From assembly GCA_030674915.1 (NCBI GenBank), contig JASXSV010000006.1, positions 131,654 to 195,653 of the forward strand: a DNA stretch of 64,000 nt. The letters run 5' to 3'. The notes under the pieces were generated by a model, which ran no database searches, was not told the origin of the DNA, and saw only the letters and a list, made by a program, of their open reading frames with translations. This DNA comes from Candidatus Endonucleibacter bathymodioli. GTDB lineage: Bacteria > Pseudomonadota > Gammaproteobacteria > Pseudomonadales > Endozoicomonadaceae. The first letter of the stretch is position 1, and the number at the start of each line of letters is the position of its first letter. Shown here in pieces: positions 53,906 to 62,864 of this stretch. Made by a program: the position numbers and the translations under genes.

Positions 53906-56176
53906 ATGAACGAAAACATCCGAGTCACTAAGCGTGACGGAGTAATGGAACAACTTGACTTGGAGAAGATCCACCGAGTAATTACTTGGGCGTCTGAAGG
54001 TCTGAGTAATGTTTCCGTTTCTGAGGTGGAATTGAAATCTCATATTCAGTTCTATGAAAGCATGCCGACGACTGATATCCATGAAACCCTCATTAAGTCA
54101 GCAGCTGACCTTATTTCTGAGCGAACACCTGATTATCAATACTTAGCTGCACGACTGGCTATTTTCCATCTGCGTAAAAAAGCTTATGGGCAATTTGAAC
54201 CATTAGGACTCTATGAACAAGTGTCAAAGATGGTAGAGCTGAAAAAATACGATAAGCATCTTTTAGAGGATTACACGGAGGCAGAATTCAACGAAATGAA
54301 TGGCTATATTGACCATAATCGCGATATGAATTTTAGCTATGCCGCAGTAAAGCAGCTGGAAGGCAAGTACTTAGTTCAAAACCGTATAACAGGGGATTAC
54401 TATGAAAGTCCTCAGATACTGTATATGATGATCGGGGCTTGTTTGTTTGCCAATTACGACAAAAATATTCGAATGGATTATGTTCACCGTTTGTATGATG
54501 CGGTATCTACTTTTAAAATATCCCTGCCTACCCCTATCATGGCTGGCGTACGAACACCCACCCGCCAGTTTAGTTCATGCGTATTGATTGAGTGCGCTGA
54601 CTCTCTGAATGCTATCAACGCCACATCCAGCGCGATAGTTACATATGTCAGTCAAAGGGCTGGAATAGGCATTAATGCCGGTTCTATTCGTGCCATTGGC
54701 AGCTCTATCCGCAACGGTGAGGCATTTCACACCGGTTGTATTTCTTTTTACAAGCATTTTCAGACTGCCGTTAAATCTTGTTCTCAGGGAGGAGTACGCG
54801 GTGGTGCTGCTACATTGTTTTATCCTATCTGGCATTATGAAGCGGAAAGCTTGCTCGTTCTTAAAAATAATCGGGGGGTCGAGGAAAATAGGGTTCGCCA
54901 TATAGATTATGGTGTTCAGTTTAACAAGCTAATGTATCAGCGTCTAATTCAAGGGGGCAATATCACACTGTTTTCCCCATGCGACGTCCCTGGTCTTTAC
55001 GATGCCTTTTTTGCAGATCAAACTCGTTTTGAAGAGCTGTATACACAGTACGAACAAGACGACAGCATTCGTAAGAAAACACTAAAGGCTGTAGAACTGT
55101 TCTCACTGTTTGCCTCTGAACGTGCCAGCACCGGACGAATTTACCTGCAAAATGTTGATCATTGTAATACCCACAGCCCATTTAATCCTGCTTTAGCGCC
55201 AATCCGCCAAAGCAATCTATGTTTGGAAATTGCTTTGCCGACCAAACCCCTAAAGCATGCGCTTGATGAAGATGGAGAAATTGCACTTTGTACATTGGCG
55301 GCTTTTAATCTTGGCAAGCTGAACAGCCTAGACGATTTAGAAGATCTGGCAGATCTGCTAGTACGAGCATTAGACAGCTTGCTGGATTATCAAGATTACC
55401 CTCTGCCAGCAGCACGCAATGCCACTATGGGGCGTCGGCCTCTAGGTGTTGGTGTTATCAACTTTGCTAACTATTTGGCTCAACATAGCGTTCGCTACTC
55501 TGACGGATCCGCTAATGGCTTGACCCACAGAACCTTTGAGGCAATCGAGTATTATCTCTTGAAAGCCTCTAATAAGCTTGCTAAAGAAGTTGGTGCCTGC
55601 CCCAAATTTAATGAGACAACTTACTCTCAAGGATTACTTCCCATTGATACATACAAGAAGGATCTTGACGAAGTTTGCAATGAACCTTTGAGATATGACT
55701 GGGAGAGCCTGCGTGCAGATATTCAAAAACACGGGTTGCGCAACTCCACCTTGACAGCACTGATGCCTTCAGAAACCTCGTCACAAATCAGTAATGCGAC
55801 TAATGGCATTGAGCCACCAAGAGGATTTGTCAGCGTGAAAGCTAGTAAGGATGGCATTCTTAAACAAGTGGTACCTGAGTTTGAAGAGTTGCGGGATAAG
55901 TACGAGCTACTCTGGGATATTAATAGTAATGACGGCTACCTGAAACTAGTTGCCATCATGCAGAAGTTTGTTGATCAAACTATATCTGCCAATACCAATT
56001 ATGATCCCAGTCGTTTTGATGAGGGGAAAGTCCCAATGAAACTACTGCTGAAGGATATACTGACTGCTTATAAGCTGGGTATAAAAACGCTGTACTATCA
56101 CAATACTAGGGATGGCGCAACAGATATGAATAGCGATGCTGATGATGGCTGCGAAGGAGGAGCTTGTAAAATCTGA
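53906..56176 (+). CDS. nrdA: Ribonucleoside-diphosphate reductase class Ia, alpha subunit
   Basis: Reduces ribonucleoside diphosphates to deoxy forms; works with NrdB and is regulated through an ATP cone. 756 residues from the ATG at 53906 (AAGG a few bases upstream), against 761 for E. coli; the TTG at 53867 is not the start. N-terminal ATP cone (RVTKRDGVMEQLDLEKIHRV), Cys pair and radical Cys in FSSCVLIEC and QSNLCLEI, the STGRIYLQNVDHCNTHSPF loop, ALMPSETSSQISNATNGIEP, and the C-terminal redox pair CEGGAC near the end. It is followed by nrdB 186 bp on and by yfaE, an E. coli-type set. Confidence 0.97.
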   Translation: MNENIRVTKRDGVMEQLDLEKIHRVITWASEGLSNVSVSEVELKSHIQFYESMPTTDIHETLIKSAADLISERTPDYQYLAARLAIFHLRKKAYGQFEPLGLYEQVSKMVELKKYDKHLLEDYTEAEFNEMNGYIDHNRDMNFSYAAVKQLEGKYLVQNRITGDYYESPQILYMMIGACLFANYDKNIRMDYVHRLYDAVSTFKISLPTPIMAGVRTPTRQFSSCVLIECADSLNAINATSSAIVTYVSQRAGIGINAGSIRAIGSSIRNGEAFHTGCISFYKHFQTAVKSCSQGGVRGGAATLFYPIWHYEAESLLVLKNNRGVEENRVRHIDYGVQFNKLMYQRLIQGGNITLFSPCDVPGLYDAFFADQTRFEELYTQYEQDDSIRKKTLKAVELFSLFASERASTGRIYLQNVDHCNTHSPFNPALAPIRQSNLCLEIALPTKPLKHALDEDGEIALCTLAAFNLGKLNSLDDLEDLADLLVRALDSLLDYQDYPLPAARNATMGRRPLGVGVINFANYLAQHSVRYSDGSANGLTHRTFEAIEYYLLKASNKLAKEVGACPKFNETTYSQGLLPIDTYKKDLDEVCNEPLRYDWESLRADIQKHGLRNSTLTALMPSETSSQISNATNGIEPPRGFVSVKASKDGILKQVVPEFEELRDKYELLWDINSNDGYLKLVAIMQKFVDQTISANTNYDPSRFDEGKVPMKLLLKDILTAYKLGIKTLYYHNTRDGATDMNSDADDGCEGGACKI

Positions 56177-56361
56177 AATAACATCGGTAAGAAATAAATA
56201 GGTATGAGAAGATTAAAATTAGGAATCAAGACAACCTTGACTTGAACAATAGGATAATTGTTACCCCCCATCCCGGCAGGTATTAACCATTTTTCCTCAT
56301 TCAAGGTAAGTCACTACAACAGAAAAAAGGTCAACTAGTAGGCCTTAATGAGATAGAGCTC

Positions 56362-57492
56362 ATGAGCTACACAACATTTAATCAAGAACAATTTGATGCC
56401 ACACTGGAACCCATGTTTTTCGGTCGAAACGTTAACGTTTCCCGTTATGATACGCAGAAATACATGATTTTCGAGAAGCTTATTGAGAAGCAGCTATCGT
56501 TTTTTTGGCGACCGGAAGAGGTTGATCTATCTACAGATCGTATGGATTTTTCTGCTCTGCCTGAGCATGAAAAGCACATCTTTCTCAGTAATCTAAAATA
56601 TCAAACATTGCTAGATTCTGTTCAAGGACGATCCCCCAACGTTGCATTACTACCAATCGTCTCTCTACCGGAGTTGGAAACCTGGATAGAAACATGGGCA
56701 TTTAGTGAAACTATTCATTCACGCTCCTACACGCATATTATTCGCAATACTGTAACAGATCCAGGCCAGGTCTTTGACGACATTGTTACTAATGAGGCTA
56801 TTATTAAGCGCGCAAACCACATAACCTGCTATTATGACACTCTTATAAGTGGCGTTAGCCTCTATAACCAGTTAGGAGAAGGCGCACATACCATCAACGG
56901 CAAGACTGTTCATATATCGATCAGAGACTTGAAGCGTAAACTTTACCTAACACTAATGGCCGTTAATGTGCTTGAAGCTATTCGTTTTTATGTAAGCTTT
57001 GCCTGTAGTTTTGCATTTGCCGAGCGCTCAACCATGGAAGGAAATGCCAAAATCATAAAACTAATTGCCAGGGACGAAGCCCTTCATCTGACCGGTACCC
57101 AGCATATGCTACAGATAATGGCTGAAGGAAAAGATGATCCAGAAATGGCCGAAATAGCTATAGAGCTACATGATGATGCCCGTAAAATTTTTATGGATGC
57201 GGCTGAGCAGGAAAAAGAATGGGCAACATACTTGTTTCGTGATGGATCAATGATTGGCTTGAACAAGGATATTCTTGCGCAATATATTGACTATATTACT
57301 AACCAGCGCATGACATCTATCGGCTTTGACGCCCCCTATGACATAAAACAAAACCCTCTCCCCTGGATGAACAGCTGGCTTAACAGTGATCATGTTCAAG
57401 TAGCTCCTCAGGAGGTAGAGGTTAGCTCTTATCTTGTGGGGCAGGTTGACAATAAAGTACAGCCAGAGGATTTCAGTGATTTTTCTTTATAA
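56362..57492 (+). CDS. nrdB: Ribonucleoside-diphosphate reductase class Ia, beta subunit
   Basis: Provides the diiron-tyrosyl radical that starts catalysis in NrdA. 376 residues, the same length as E. coli NrdB. The radical Tyr is in [10 protein letters not shown], iron ligands lie in [25 protein letters not shown] and [13 protein letters not shown], and the C-terminus EDFSDFSL resembles the NrdA-docking tail of the family. A terminator-like hairpin with a T7 run follows at 57497-57525. yfaE lies ~300 bp downstream, past that hairpin and a dispersed repeat, so it may have its own promoter. Confidence 0.97.
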   Translation: MSYTTFNQEQFDATLEPMFFGRNVNVSRYDTQKYMIFEKLIEKQLSFFWRPEEVDLSTDRMDFSALPEHEKHIFLSNLKYQTLLDSVQGRSPNVALLPIVSLPELETWIETWAFSETIHSRSYTHIIRNTVTDPGQVFDDIVTNEAIIKRANHITCYYDTLISGVSLYNQLGEGAHTINGKTVHISIRDLKRKLYLTLMAVNVLEAIRFYVSFACSFAFAERSTMEGNAKIIKLIARDEALHLTGTQHMLQIMAEGKDDPEMAEIAIELHDDARKIFMDAAEQEKEWATYLFRDGSMIGLNKDILAQYIDYITNQRMTSIGFDAPYDIKQNPLPWMNSWLNSDHVQVAPQEVEVSSYLVGQVDNKVQPEDFSDFSL

Positions 57493-57496
57493 CATT

Positions 57497-57525
57497 ACGC
57501 CCAAGAGTGGGTGCGTGATTTTTTT
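57497..57525 (+). terminator. Rho-independent terminator after nrdB
   Basis: ACGCCCA pairs with TGG-GTGCGT (ACGC/GCGT and CCA/TGG with a small bulge, loop AGAG), followed by seven T residues at 57519-57525. It begins four bases after the nrdB stop. Confidence 0.65.
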
Positions 57526-57596
57526 CTAAATAGCAATACTTATGGCAATTAATTAAATCGACAAGAAAATAATTTTATTTTCGACTCTTTAAGGGC

Positions 57597-57718
57597 GTAT
57601 ACCAGTTACTATTGAAGGTGACGAACTAACGGAGCCCCACGAGTCTATACGTAGTATATGATTGGGGTGAGTGAGAGCAGCTAATAACATACATCTAAAA
57701 TAGTAACTGGTATAGAAG
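57597..57718. repeat. Dispersed palindromic repeat, full-length copy
   Basis: Left end GTATACCAGTTACTATTGAA, centre GGAGCCCCACGAGTC and TGATTGGGGTGAGTGAGAG, right end AAAATAGTAACTGGTATAG. The outer 16 bases are nearly perfect inverted repeats (TATACCAGTTACTATT / AATAGTAACTGGTATA). Between nrdB and yfaE. Confidence 0.85.
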
Positions 57719-57792
57719 GTGCGAGGAGTGTTGTTTTTCCATAACCACCGGTGGCGCCAAAAGCACGTTAATTTTGCCTGCGGAAGTATATT

Positions 57793-58089
57793 ATGGCCCA
57801 TATTGTGAAGATCATGGACGGTTTCAGCTTTATTCCTCGCTCCGAGATGACACTGCTGGAGGCACTTGAATCTCAGTGGATTGATACCGAATACCAGTGT
57901 AGGGAAGGTTTTTGCGGCAGCTGCCAGGTAGATTTGATTGAAGGAACAGTAGAATACCGATCTGAGCCCGTAGCTTTTGTCCCTGACGGTAGAATCCTCC
58001 CCTGCTGCTGCCATGCATCTAGTGACGTTACCCTTGAGATTCCCGGCGGTTGTCATGTGAAAAAAAATAATACATCAAAAATGGCTTGA
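57793..58089 (+). CDS. yfaE: 2Fe-2S ferredoxin YfaE, diferric-tyrosyl cofactor maintenance
   Basis: 98 residues, close to E. coli YfaE (84) with a short extra C-terminal tail. It supplies electrons to rebuild the NrdB diiron-tyrosyl cofactor (known role in E. coli). The plant-type 2Fe-2S motif is CREGFCGSC (C-x4-C-x2-C) with the fourth ligand in LPCCCHAS, and it lies directly after nrdB as in E. coli. The ATG at 57793 gives MAHIVKIMDGFSFIP. Good family match; function by homology. Confidence 0.93.
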   Translation: MAHIVKIMDGFSFIPRSEMTLLEALESQWIDTEYQCREGFCGSCQVDLIEGTVEYRSEPVAFVPDGRILPCCCHASSDVTLEIPGGCHVKKNNTSKMA

Positions 58090-58201
58090 TATGTAGAAAA
58101 GCGGCAGGAGAGAGAAAAACTCTTACAAATCCGTCAGGTTAATCTACTAGAGCAAGCAAGCGCAGTCTGAGCCCCCGTCGATATTTTGCATTAATGTGAG
58201 T

Positions 58202-58316
58202 CACCATATGCCAGCTACCGTTGCAGGTGTGAGCCGACCACAAATGAGCAAAGCCCCATGAGCCTACGAAAAGTAGCTAACCTGGAGAGTAAGAGCAGAC
58301 AGTTATGGAACACGCT
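58202..58316. repeat. Dispersed palindromic repeat, worn copy
   Basis: Reads CATATGCCAGCTACCGTTGC, AGGTGTGAGCCGACC, AGCAAAGCCCCATGAGCCTA, then GAGAGTAAGAGCAGACAG. The left arm and centre are clear, the right arm is decayed. Between yfaE and grxD. Confidence 0.65.
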
Positions 58317-58369
58317 AATCATTTCCATTAACATGTTCCGTCCTTAGCTAACTATTCCGAGATTTTTTT

Positions 58370-58708
58370 ATGGATATTATAGATACAATAAAAGAGCAAA
58401 TCGCATCCCACGACATTTTGCTCTATATGAAAGGATCGCCAAAGCTACCCCAGTGTGGATTTTCTTCCCACGCAGTCCAAATTTTAATGGATTGTGGTGC
58501 AAAATTTGCGTATGTTGACATTCTAGCCAACCCTGAAGTAAGGGCTAGCCTGCCTAAGCATGCCAACTGGCCAACCTTTCCGCAGCTATGGATAAAAAGT
58601 GAGCTGATCGGTGGTAGCGACATTATGCTTGATATGTACAATAGTGGTGATTTGCAAAAAATTATTTCTGACGCTGCTAGCAAACCAGAAGATGACGATG
58701 GTAAATAG
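58370..58708 (+). CDS. grxD: Monothiol glutaredoxin (CGFS type)
   Basis: 112 residues, matching E. coli Grx4 (115). The active-site CGFS is at Cys29-Ser32 in KLPQCGFSSHAVQ, with the SPK start of this class (YMKGSPKLP), WPTFPQLWIKSELIGG and DIMLDMYNSGDL. CGFS glutaredoxins bind a glutathione-ligated 2Fe-2S cluster and pass it to target proteins, often with BolA. Nothing unusual. It is monocistronic by spacing, between two dispersed-repeat copies. Confidence 0.96.
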   Translation: MDIIDTIKEQIASHDILLYMKGSPKLPQCGFSSHAVQILMDCGAKFAYVDILANPEVRASLPKHANWPTFPQLWIKSELIGGSDIMLDMYNSGDLQKIISDAASKPEDDDGK

Positions 58709-58771
58709 CAGTATTAATATTGTCTTTGCATGTTCCGAGAAGCATACTTTCAAATAGATATACTCAACGTT

Positions 58772-58840
58772 ATGCCAGTTACCATTGAAGATGAGAACAG
58801 CCAACAACCTCACACTCCTTCAATGAAAACGGGTATGTTG
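58772..58840. repeat. Dispersed palindromic repeat, internally deleted copy
   Basis: TATGCCAGTTACCATTGAAG, gatgagaacagccaacaac and CTCACACTCCTTCAATGAAA then ACGGGTATG: the two outer arms with the centre missing. Confidence 0.6.
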
Positions 58841-58972
58841 ATTTTTTGCATAATTATATGGTCTATGGCCGTGTCTAAGTGTACTATCGTCTAGGATCGT
58901 TTATATCTTATAAAGGCATTTCTCCCACATTTTGTGGACTCATTTGTTACTTAGTTTACGGAGATTAAACGC

Positions 58973-59575
58973 ATGGGCGTATTAGTTGGTAAGAAAGCAC
59001 CTGATTTCACTGTTCCTGCAGTCCTTGGTAACGGTGAGATTGTTGATGCTTTCACTCTATCTGAAGCGATTAAAGGAAAGTACGGCATTCTGTTTTTCTA
59101 TCCTCTAGATTTTACCTTCGTTTGCCCTTCTGAGTTGATTGCCTTGGATCATCGTATTCCCACGTTTAATGAGTTGCGTGTAGAAGTAGTCGGTGTATCC
59201 ATTGACTCTCACTTTACGCACAATGCATGGCGTAACACCCCTATAGAAAAAGGTGGTATTGGTCCGGTGAGATATACTCTAGCCGCAGATATGACCCACG
59301 GAATTGCCAAGAGTTATGGTGTTGAGTCTGATATTGGCGTTGCTTTTCGTGGTGCTTTCCTGATTGATAGAGATGGTGTTGTTCGCTCTCAGATTGTTAA
59401 CGACTTACCTCTTGGCCGTAACATTGATGAGTTAGTTCGTACCGTTGAAGCATTGCAGTACCATGAAGAACATGGTGAAGTATGTCCTGCTAACTGGAAA
59501 AAAGGTGATAAAGGGATGAAAGCAACACCGCATGGAGTGTCTAGCTATTTAGCTGAAAATGCAGGAAAGTTGTAA
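58973..59575 (+). CDS. Typical 2-Cys peroxiredoxin (AhpC/TSA family)
   Basis: Thiol peroxidase that reduces hydrogen peroxide and organic peroxides. 200 residues. The peroxidatic Cys51 is in FTFVCPSE, the resolving Cys near 170 in EVCPANWKKGDKG, and the long YF-less C-terminus (TPHGVSSYLAENAGKL) is of the eukaryotic-like Prx I/AhpC2 class rather than the 187-residue E. coli AhpC. The ribosome site GGAGA lies 9 bases before the ATG. No reductase partner (ahpF) is adjacent, so thioredoxin is the likely reductant. A strong hairpin follows. Confidence 0.94.
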   Translation: MGVLVGKKAPDFTVPAVLGNGEIVDAFTLSEAIKGKYGILFFYPLDFTFVCPSELIALDHRIPTFNELRVEVVGVSIDSHFTHNAWRNTPIEKGGIGPVRYTLAADMTHGIAKSYGVESDIGVAFRGAFLIDRDGVVRSQIVNDLPLGRNIDELVRTVEALQYHEEHGEVCPANWKKGDKGMKATPHGVSSYLAENAGKL

Positions 59576-59589
59576 TTTAGTTTATTACT

Positions 59590-59627
59590 GCTATTAAATA
59601 GACATCGGAAACAGCCTATTTAATAGC
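59590..59627 (+). terminator. Hairpin downstream of the peroxiredoxin gene
   Basis: GCTATTAAATAG at 59590-59601 pairs exactly with CTATTTAATAGC at 59616-59627 (12-bp stem, 14-base loop). No clean T run follows, so it is a likely 3' end structure rather than a textbook terminator. Confidence 0.5.
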
Positions 59628-59689
59628 ATTACATACTCTTTCATTGAAACTAGAACGAAGCCTTCAGTGTTGCGTTATTTCATCCATGA

Positions 59690-59815
59690 TCCTTGACAGA
59701 TAGGTCGGACACAAGCGTGCCAAATCCAATGATCCTAGGCTAATTGGTGATTGGAGTGAGAGAGAGAGCAATCAATAATCTCACACTTTCAATGGTAATG
59801 GGTTATATAGATAAG
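59690..59815. repeat. Dispersed palindromic repeat, worn copy
   Basis: The right half is clear: GGTGATTGGAGTGAGAGAG, GCAATCAATAATCTCACAC, TTTCAATGGTAATGGGTTAT. The left arm is decayed. Between the peroxiredoxin gene and the tRNA cluster. Confidence 0.6.
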
Positions 59816-60083
59816 GTCACAGTAGATGCAGTCGGAATTTCTACATCGTCCTGCATTACCATATAGATTGGGAGGTAGTTGTTTCTTCTATTTATCATAT
59901 TGTTTGGCTTAGAAAATATCGCAATAAAAACTTGACGCTGATGAGAATGTCGTTATAATTATCATCCATAGATGACAATACGTTGCTGTCATTACACTCA
60001 CTACAATTAGATGCGTAAGTAGAGGCTGTTGAATTACAAGCAATTAACTTGAAGACGTTCTTTTTGTTTTGATGTAAATTTTT

Positions 60084-60159
60084 GGGTCGTTAGCTCAGTT
60101 GGTAGAGCAGTTGGCTTTTAATCAATTGGTCGTAGGTTCGAATCCCACACGACCCACCA
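60084..60159 (+). tRNA. tRNA-Lys(UUU)
   Basis: 76 nt, starting GGGTCGT and ending ACGACCC-A-CCA. D-stem GCTC/GAGC, anticodon TTT in CTTTTAA, T-arm GTAGGTTCGAATCC. CCA is encoded. A 73-nt near-copy lies at 60429-60501. Confidence 0.97.
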
Positions 60160-60208
60160 TATTCGCAAGGCCTTTAGTAGGCCAAGATAGCGCATAATGG
60201 CAAACAAT

Positions 60209-60284
60209 TCCCTGATAGCTCAGTTGGTAGAGCAAATGACTGTTAATCATTGGGTCGTTGGTTCGAGTCCAACTCAGGGAGCCA
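60209..60284 (+). tRNA. tRNA-Asn(GUU)
   Basis: 76 nt, acceptor TCCCTGA with TCAGGGA, D-stem GCTC/GAGC, anticodon GTT in CTGTTAA, T-arm GTTGGTTCGAGTCC, encoded GCCA end. Confidence 0.97.
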
Positions 60285-60428
60285 TTGTTTGGGAAACAGC
60301 GGGAGAGTGAAGTGATATCGATACGATGAAGTTACTTCAATTAAAATTTAGTTATTTAAATTATTGCCCTTATGCTTATAATGGCGTATATTAATTCTTG
60401 CATGAACATTTTCCGTAGGTAGTACATT

Positions 60429-60501
60429 GGGTCGTTAGCTCAGTTGGTAGAGCAGTTGGCTTTTAATCAATTGGTCGTAGGTTCGAATCCCACACGACCC
60501 A
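60429..60501 (+). tRNA. tRNA-Lys(UUU), second copy
   Basis: Identical to the first tRNA-Lys over positions 1-73 (GGGTCGT through GACCCA). After the discriminator A the sequence is CTA, so the CCA end is not encoded and would have to be added by the CCA-adding enzyme. Confidence 0.95.
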
Positions 60502-60935
60502 CTATACAAAAAAACCTGTGGTAAGAAGGGCGCTCCTTATCGTGAGAACACCCTAAAGTCCAACAATCTCCAACACATATAAAATGAATTTGAGAGATTA
60601 GCTGCTAGCTCTCACAACTAACTAGACTACCACCTATAAAACCCTGACAAGCCAATCTGCCAACCACGGCTGAAGGATACCCCATTACACACCTCCTAAT
60701 TCGTATTTCTAGTGCGCAGGATTAGTAGTTATATACACTGCTCCAATAAAAGATCTCACTGGAACTACGGCGAGTCCTCCCAAAGATAATGAATATTGGC
60801 GGTTTATCGAAAAAGTAAATTGATGAGACTCAATTCATAATGATCATAAGGCTACAAAAACCTTAAAGCCACCTTAGCCAATTTGAGTTTTTATCGGCCA
60901 AGCTTGTATCTTTTATACGGAAAGATCTTGTTATT
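60502..60935. other. Gene-free stretch after the tRNA cluster
   Basis: No gene recognised. AAGGGCG near 60528 and a partly complementary ACACCCT near 60549 could form a weak hairpin after the tRNAs. Confidence 0.3.
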
Positions 60936-61052
60936 ATGAGCATCAAAAATAAATTACCTACTATCAGAAAAAACATTTAGATAGTAGCAACTGTGGTATT
61001 TTTCTTTATTTTGAGTGCCATTTCACCTGTTTACGCCTTAACAGGAATCTTT
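60936..61052 (+). pseudogene. Signal-peptide fragment of the 62865 protein family
   Basis: ATG at 60936: MSIKNKLPTIRKNI, a TAG at 60978, then VVFFFILSAISPVYALTGI. The pattern (basic start, VFFFI-S, P(V/I)YAL(T/A)GI) matches the signal peptides at 62865 and 48498. It then runs into a dispersed-repeat arm, so only the leader remains. Confidence 0.7.
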
Positions 61053-61059
61053 TGCGTGG

Positions 61060-61098
61060 ATGAAAGTAGTCCACAACCCCTCATTCAAGGGGAATGGG
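61060..61098. repeat. Dispersed palindromic repeat, one arm
   Basis: AGTCCACAACCCCTCATTCA followed by AGGGGAATGGGTGCAC, the right-hand arm (caacctcacaccTTCAAGG, GAATGGGT). It joins the leader fragment to the methyltransferase frame. Confidence 0.55.
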
Positions 61099-61115
61099 TG
61101 CACACTATCAGAAAA

Positions 61116-61781
61116 ATGTTTCAGCAATTAATTTTTGGATTATCCCTCAGAGCAAAAGACGTGATTGAGTTTTGCAGGGTGGCTAGACGTTATTTCCCAA
61201 GAAAGAGTTTTGCTTTTTCTTGGTGTTATCTTAAGTATTGCTATCTTTTCCGCAACCCCTATCAATGTAGTCGCAACTATAGACTAAAGCAGAAAAACTT
61301 TGATGAGCTTTTATATGGCGAGACTCCATTGACGACACTTGAACAAGTGACAAAAGCAGCAAATGTCTCCGCAAGGGATCATGTCTTTGAGCTAGGAGCT
61401 GGTAGCGGTTACACTTGCCTGTGGTTAAGCTGCATTATTGGGTGCAAGGTTTCAGCCATTGAGATCGTGCCGATATTTTGTTGGCATCTTGGGCGCGTAC
61501 AAAAATATTTCAGCCTTAGCCTTGATGTGCGTTGTGAAAGCTTTCTGGAAACAGATTTTTCCGACGCAACAGTGATTTATCTGTATGGTTCAGCTCTAAG
61601 TGATCAGAGCATTACCCAACTAGCAAAGAAACTGGCAGAGCTCCCAAAAAGAACAAAAGTAATTAGCATCAGCTATGCCTTATCTGAATATATTGATTTT
61701 TCTGCATTTAAGATAACTAAGCAATTCATGGCACGTTTTGATTGGGGAGAAGCCAAAGTATTTATTCAGGAAGTTATTTAA
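61116..61781 (+). CDS. Class I SAM-dependent methyltransferase, substrate unknown
   Basis: 221 residues from the ATG at 61116; the open frame extends to a GTG at 60993, but that part is leader and repeat sequence, and no good ribosome site is visible for either. Motif I is VFELGAGSGYTCLWL (~95), then an acidic residue at the end of strand 2 (KVSAIEIVP), and a ATVIYLYGSAL motif-IV-like segment. The arrangement is a Rossmann methyltransferase, most like uncharacterised small 'methyltransferase domain' proteins. The basic, aromatic N-terminus (RVARRYFPRKSFAFSWCYLK) could contact membrane or nucleic acid. The substrate is not inferable. Confidence 0.65.
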   Translation: MFQQLIFGLSLRAKDVIEFCRVARRYFPRKSFAFSWCYLKYCYLFRNPYQCSRNYRLKQKNFDELLYGETPLTTLEQVTKAANVSARDHVFELGAGSGYTCLWLSCIIGCKVSAIEIVPIFCWHLGRVQKYFSLSLDVRCESFLETDFSDATVIYLYGSALSDQSITQLAKKLAELPKRTKVISISYALSEYIDFSAFKITKQFMARFDWGEAKVFIQEVI

Positions 61782-62771
61782 CATGATAAATTATATCAAC
61801 GGAATCTACAGTAACAGCTTTGCAACTGTTTTTTACTTTTTTCTGGACCTGTAAATAATTATGAAAAATAGCACCATGTAATATACACAGTCAACTGCTC
61901 CGAGAATTTTGTTATAAATACACTAATTGCCATTTCCCAGTATTTTATGATCACCATCTATTTCTGAAATACTGTTTTGATTACAAGTCACGAAACTTTA
62001 TTTGCAGCATTGTCTCAAAGGAATACATTTAAAAGTTCTCAATAGATTATAAACGATACCACTGAGAGATTGATGACCATAGTAGTGTAAATTACGAATG
62101 AATGCGGACCATCAACTTAGACCTTATTGATCAATATTATTATAACAATATCGGCATTTTGCCCAACATTGAAAAACAAATTATCTTACGTGCCAGCTGT
62201 TTGGTCCCAGTTATGACATCAAAATTATCCCTCTCACCATTTTCCATACTAATTTCTCCTGCTTCGTACTTTTCCAACCTTATTGAGGTTGTTACTACCG
62301 TACTCAGGACTGTTACTTACTCATAACACGCCATCAGTAGTATGACATTAGAAACCATAAATATTAACCCACCACCTAATCTCAGACCACTTACCACCTG
62401 CTCATGCCTTAAGCTGTAACGGGTATAGATAGCCAATAAAAAGTCCATACCTTGCAATAAACAACACATTAACATCATTCTTTCTTTACTGATAGTCAAG
62501 CATTAATTCACCCTAGTTAATAAATTCCACTTCCCATCTTAAAATTAAAAAGAACCAATTTATGCCCAGCTACAGATAAAAAACAGAGTCCATAATACTA
62601 TAAAGCTCTCTCCAATTCTGAGAAGTATCGAGAAATTAAAAGTCACTGATGCAGCTATAATTCATTAGCCTGACTTCCACCTATATAATAATTCTTTTCT
62701 TTAATTTTTTTAAACATAGGAAAACATAGAAATTGACAACAATAACTACCTAGTAGATAATTCCGTTCTTT
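61782..62771. other. Gene-free stretch of about 1 kb
   Basis: Very AT-rich with stops in all frames. The short frames at 62102-62326 and 62317-62499 lack family features or ribosome sites. No transposase remnant or RNA was recognised. Confidence 0.45.
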
Positions 62772-62832
62772 CAGATATATACTCGTTACTATTGAAGTAG
62801 TGAAGCTCTACCCACCAACGAGACTTATATTA
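62772..62832. repeat. Dispersed palindromic repeat, one-arm fragment
   Basis: AGATATATACTCGTTACTAT then TGAAGTAGTGAAG, similar to the left arm (TATACCxGTTACxATTGAAG). It lies just before the start of the next gene. Confidence 0.4.
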
Positions 62833-62864
62833 TAATCACACAAAGACTGAGGTTTATTACTACC

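Noticed and set aside
62102..62499. Two small frames on opposite strands
   Set aside because: AT-rich gene-free region, no family features.
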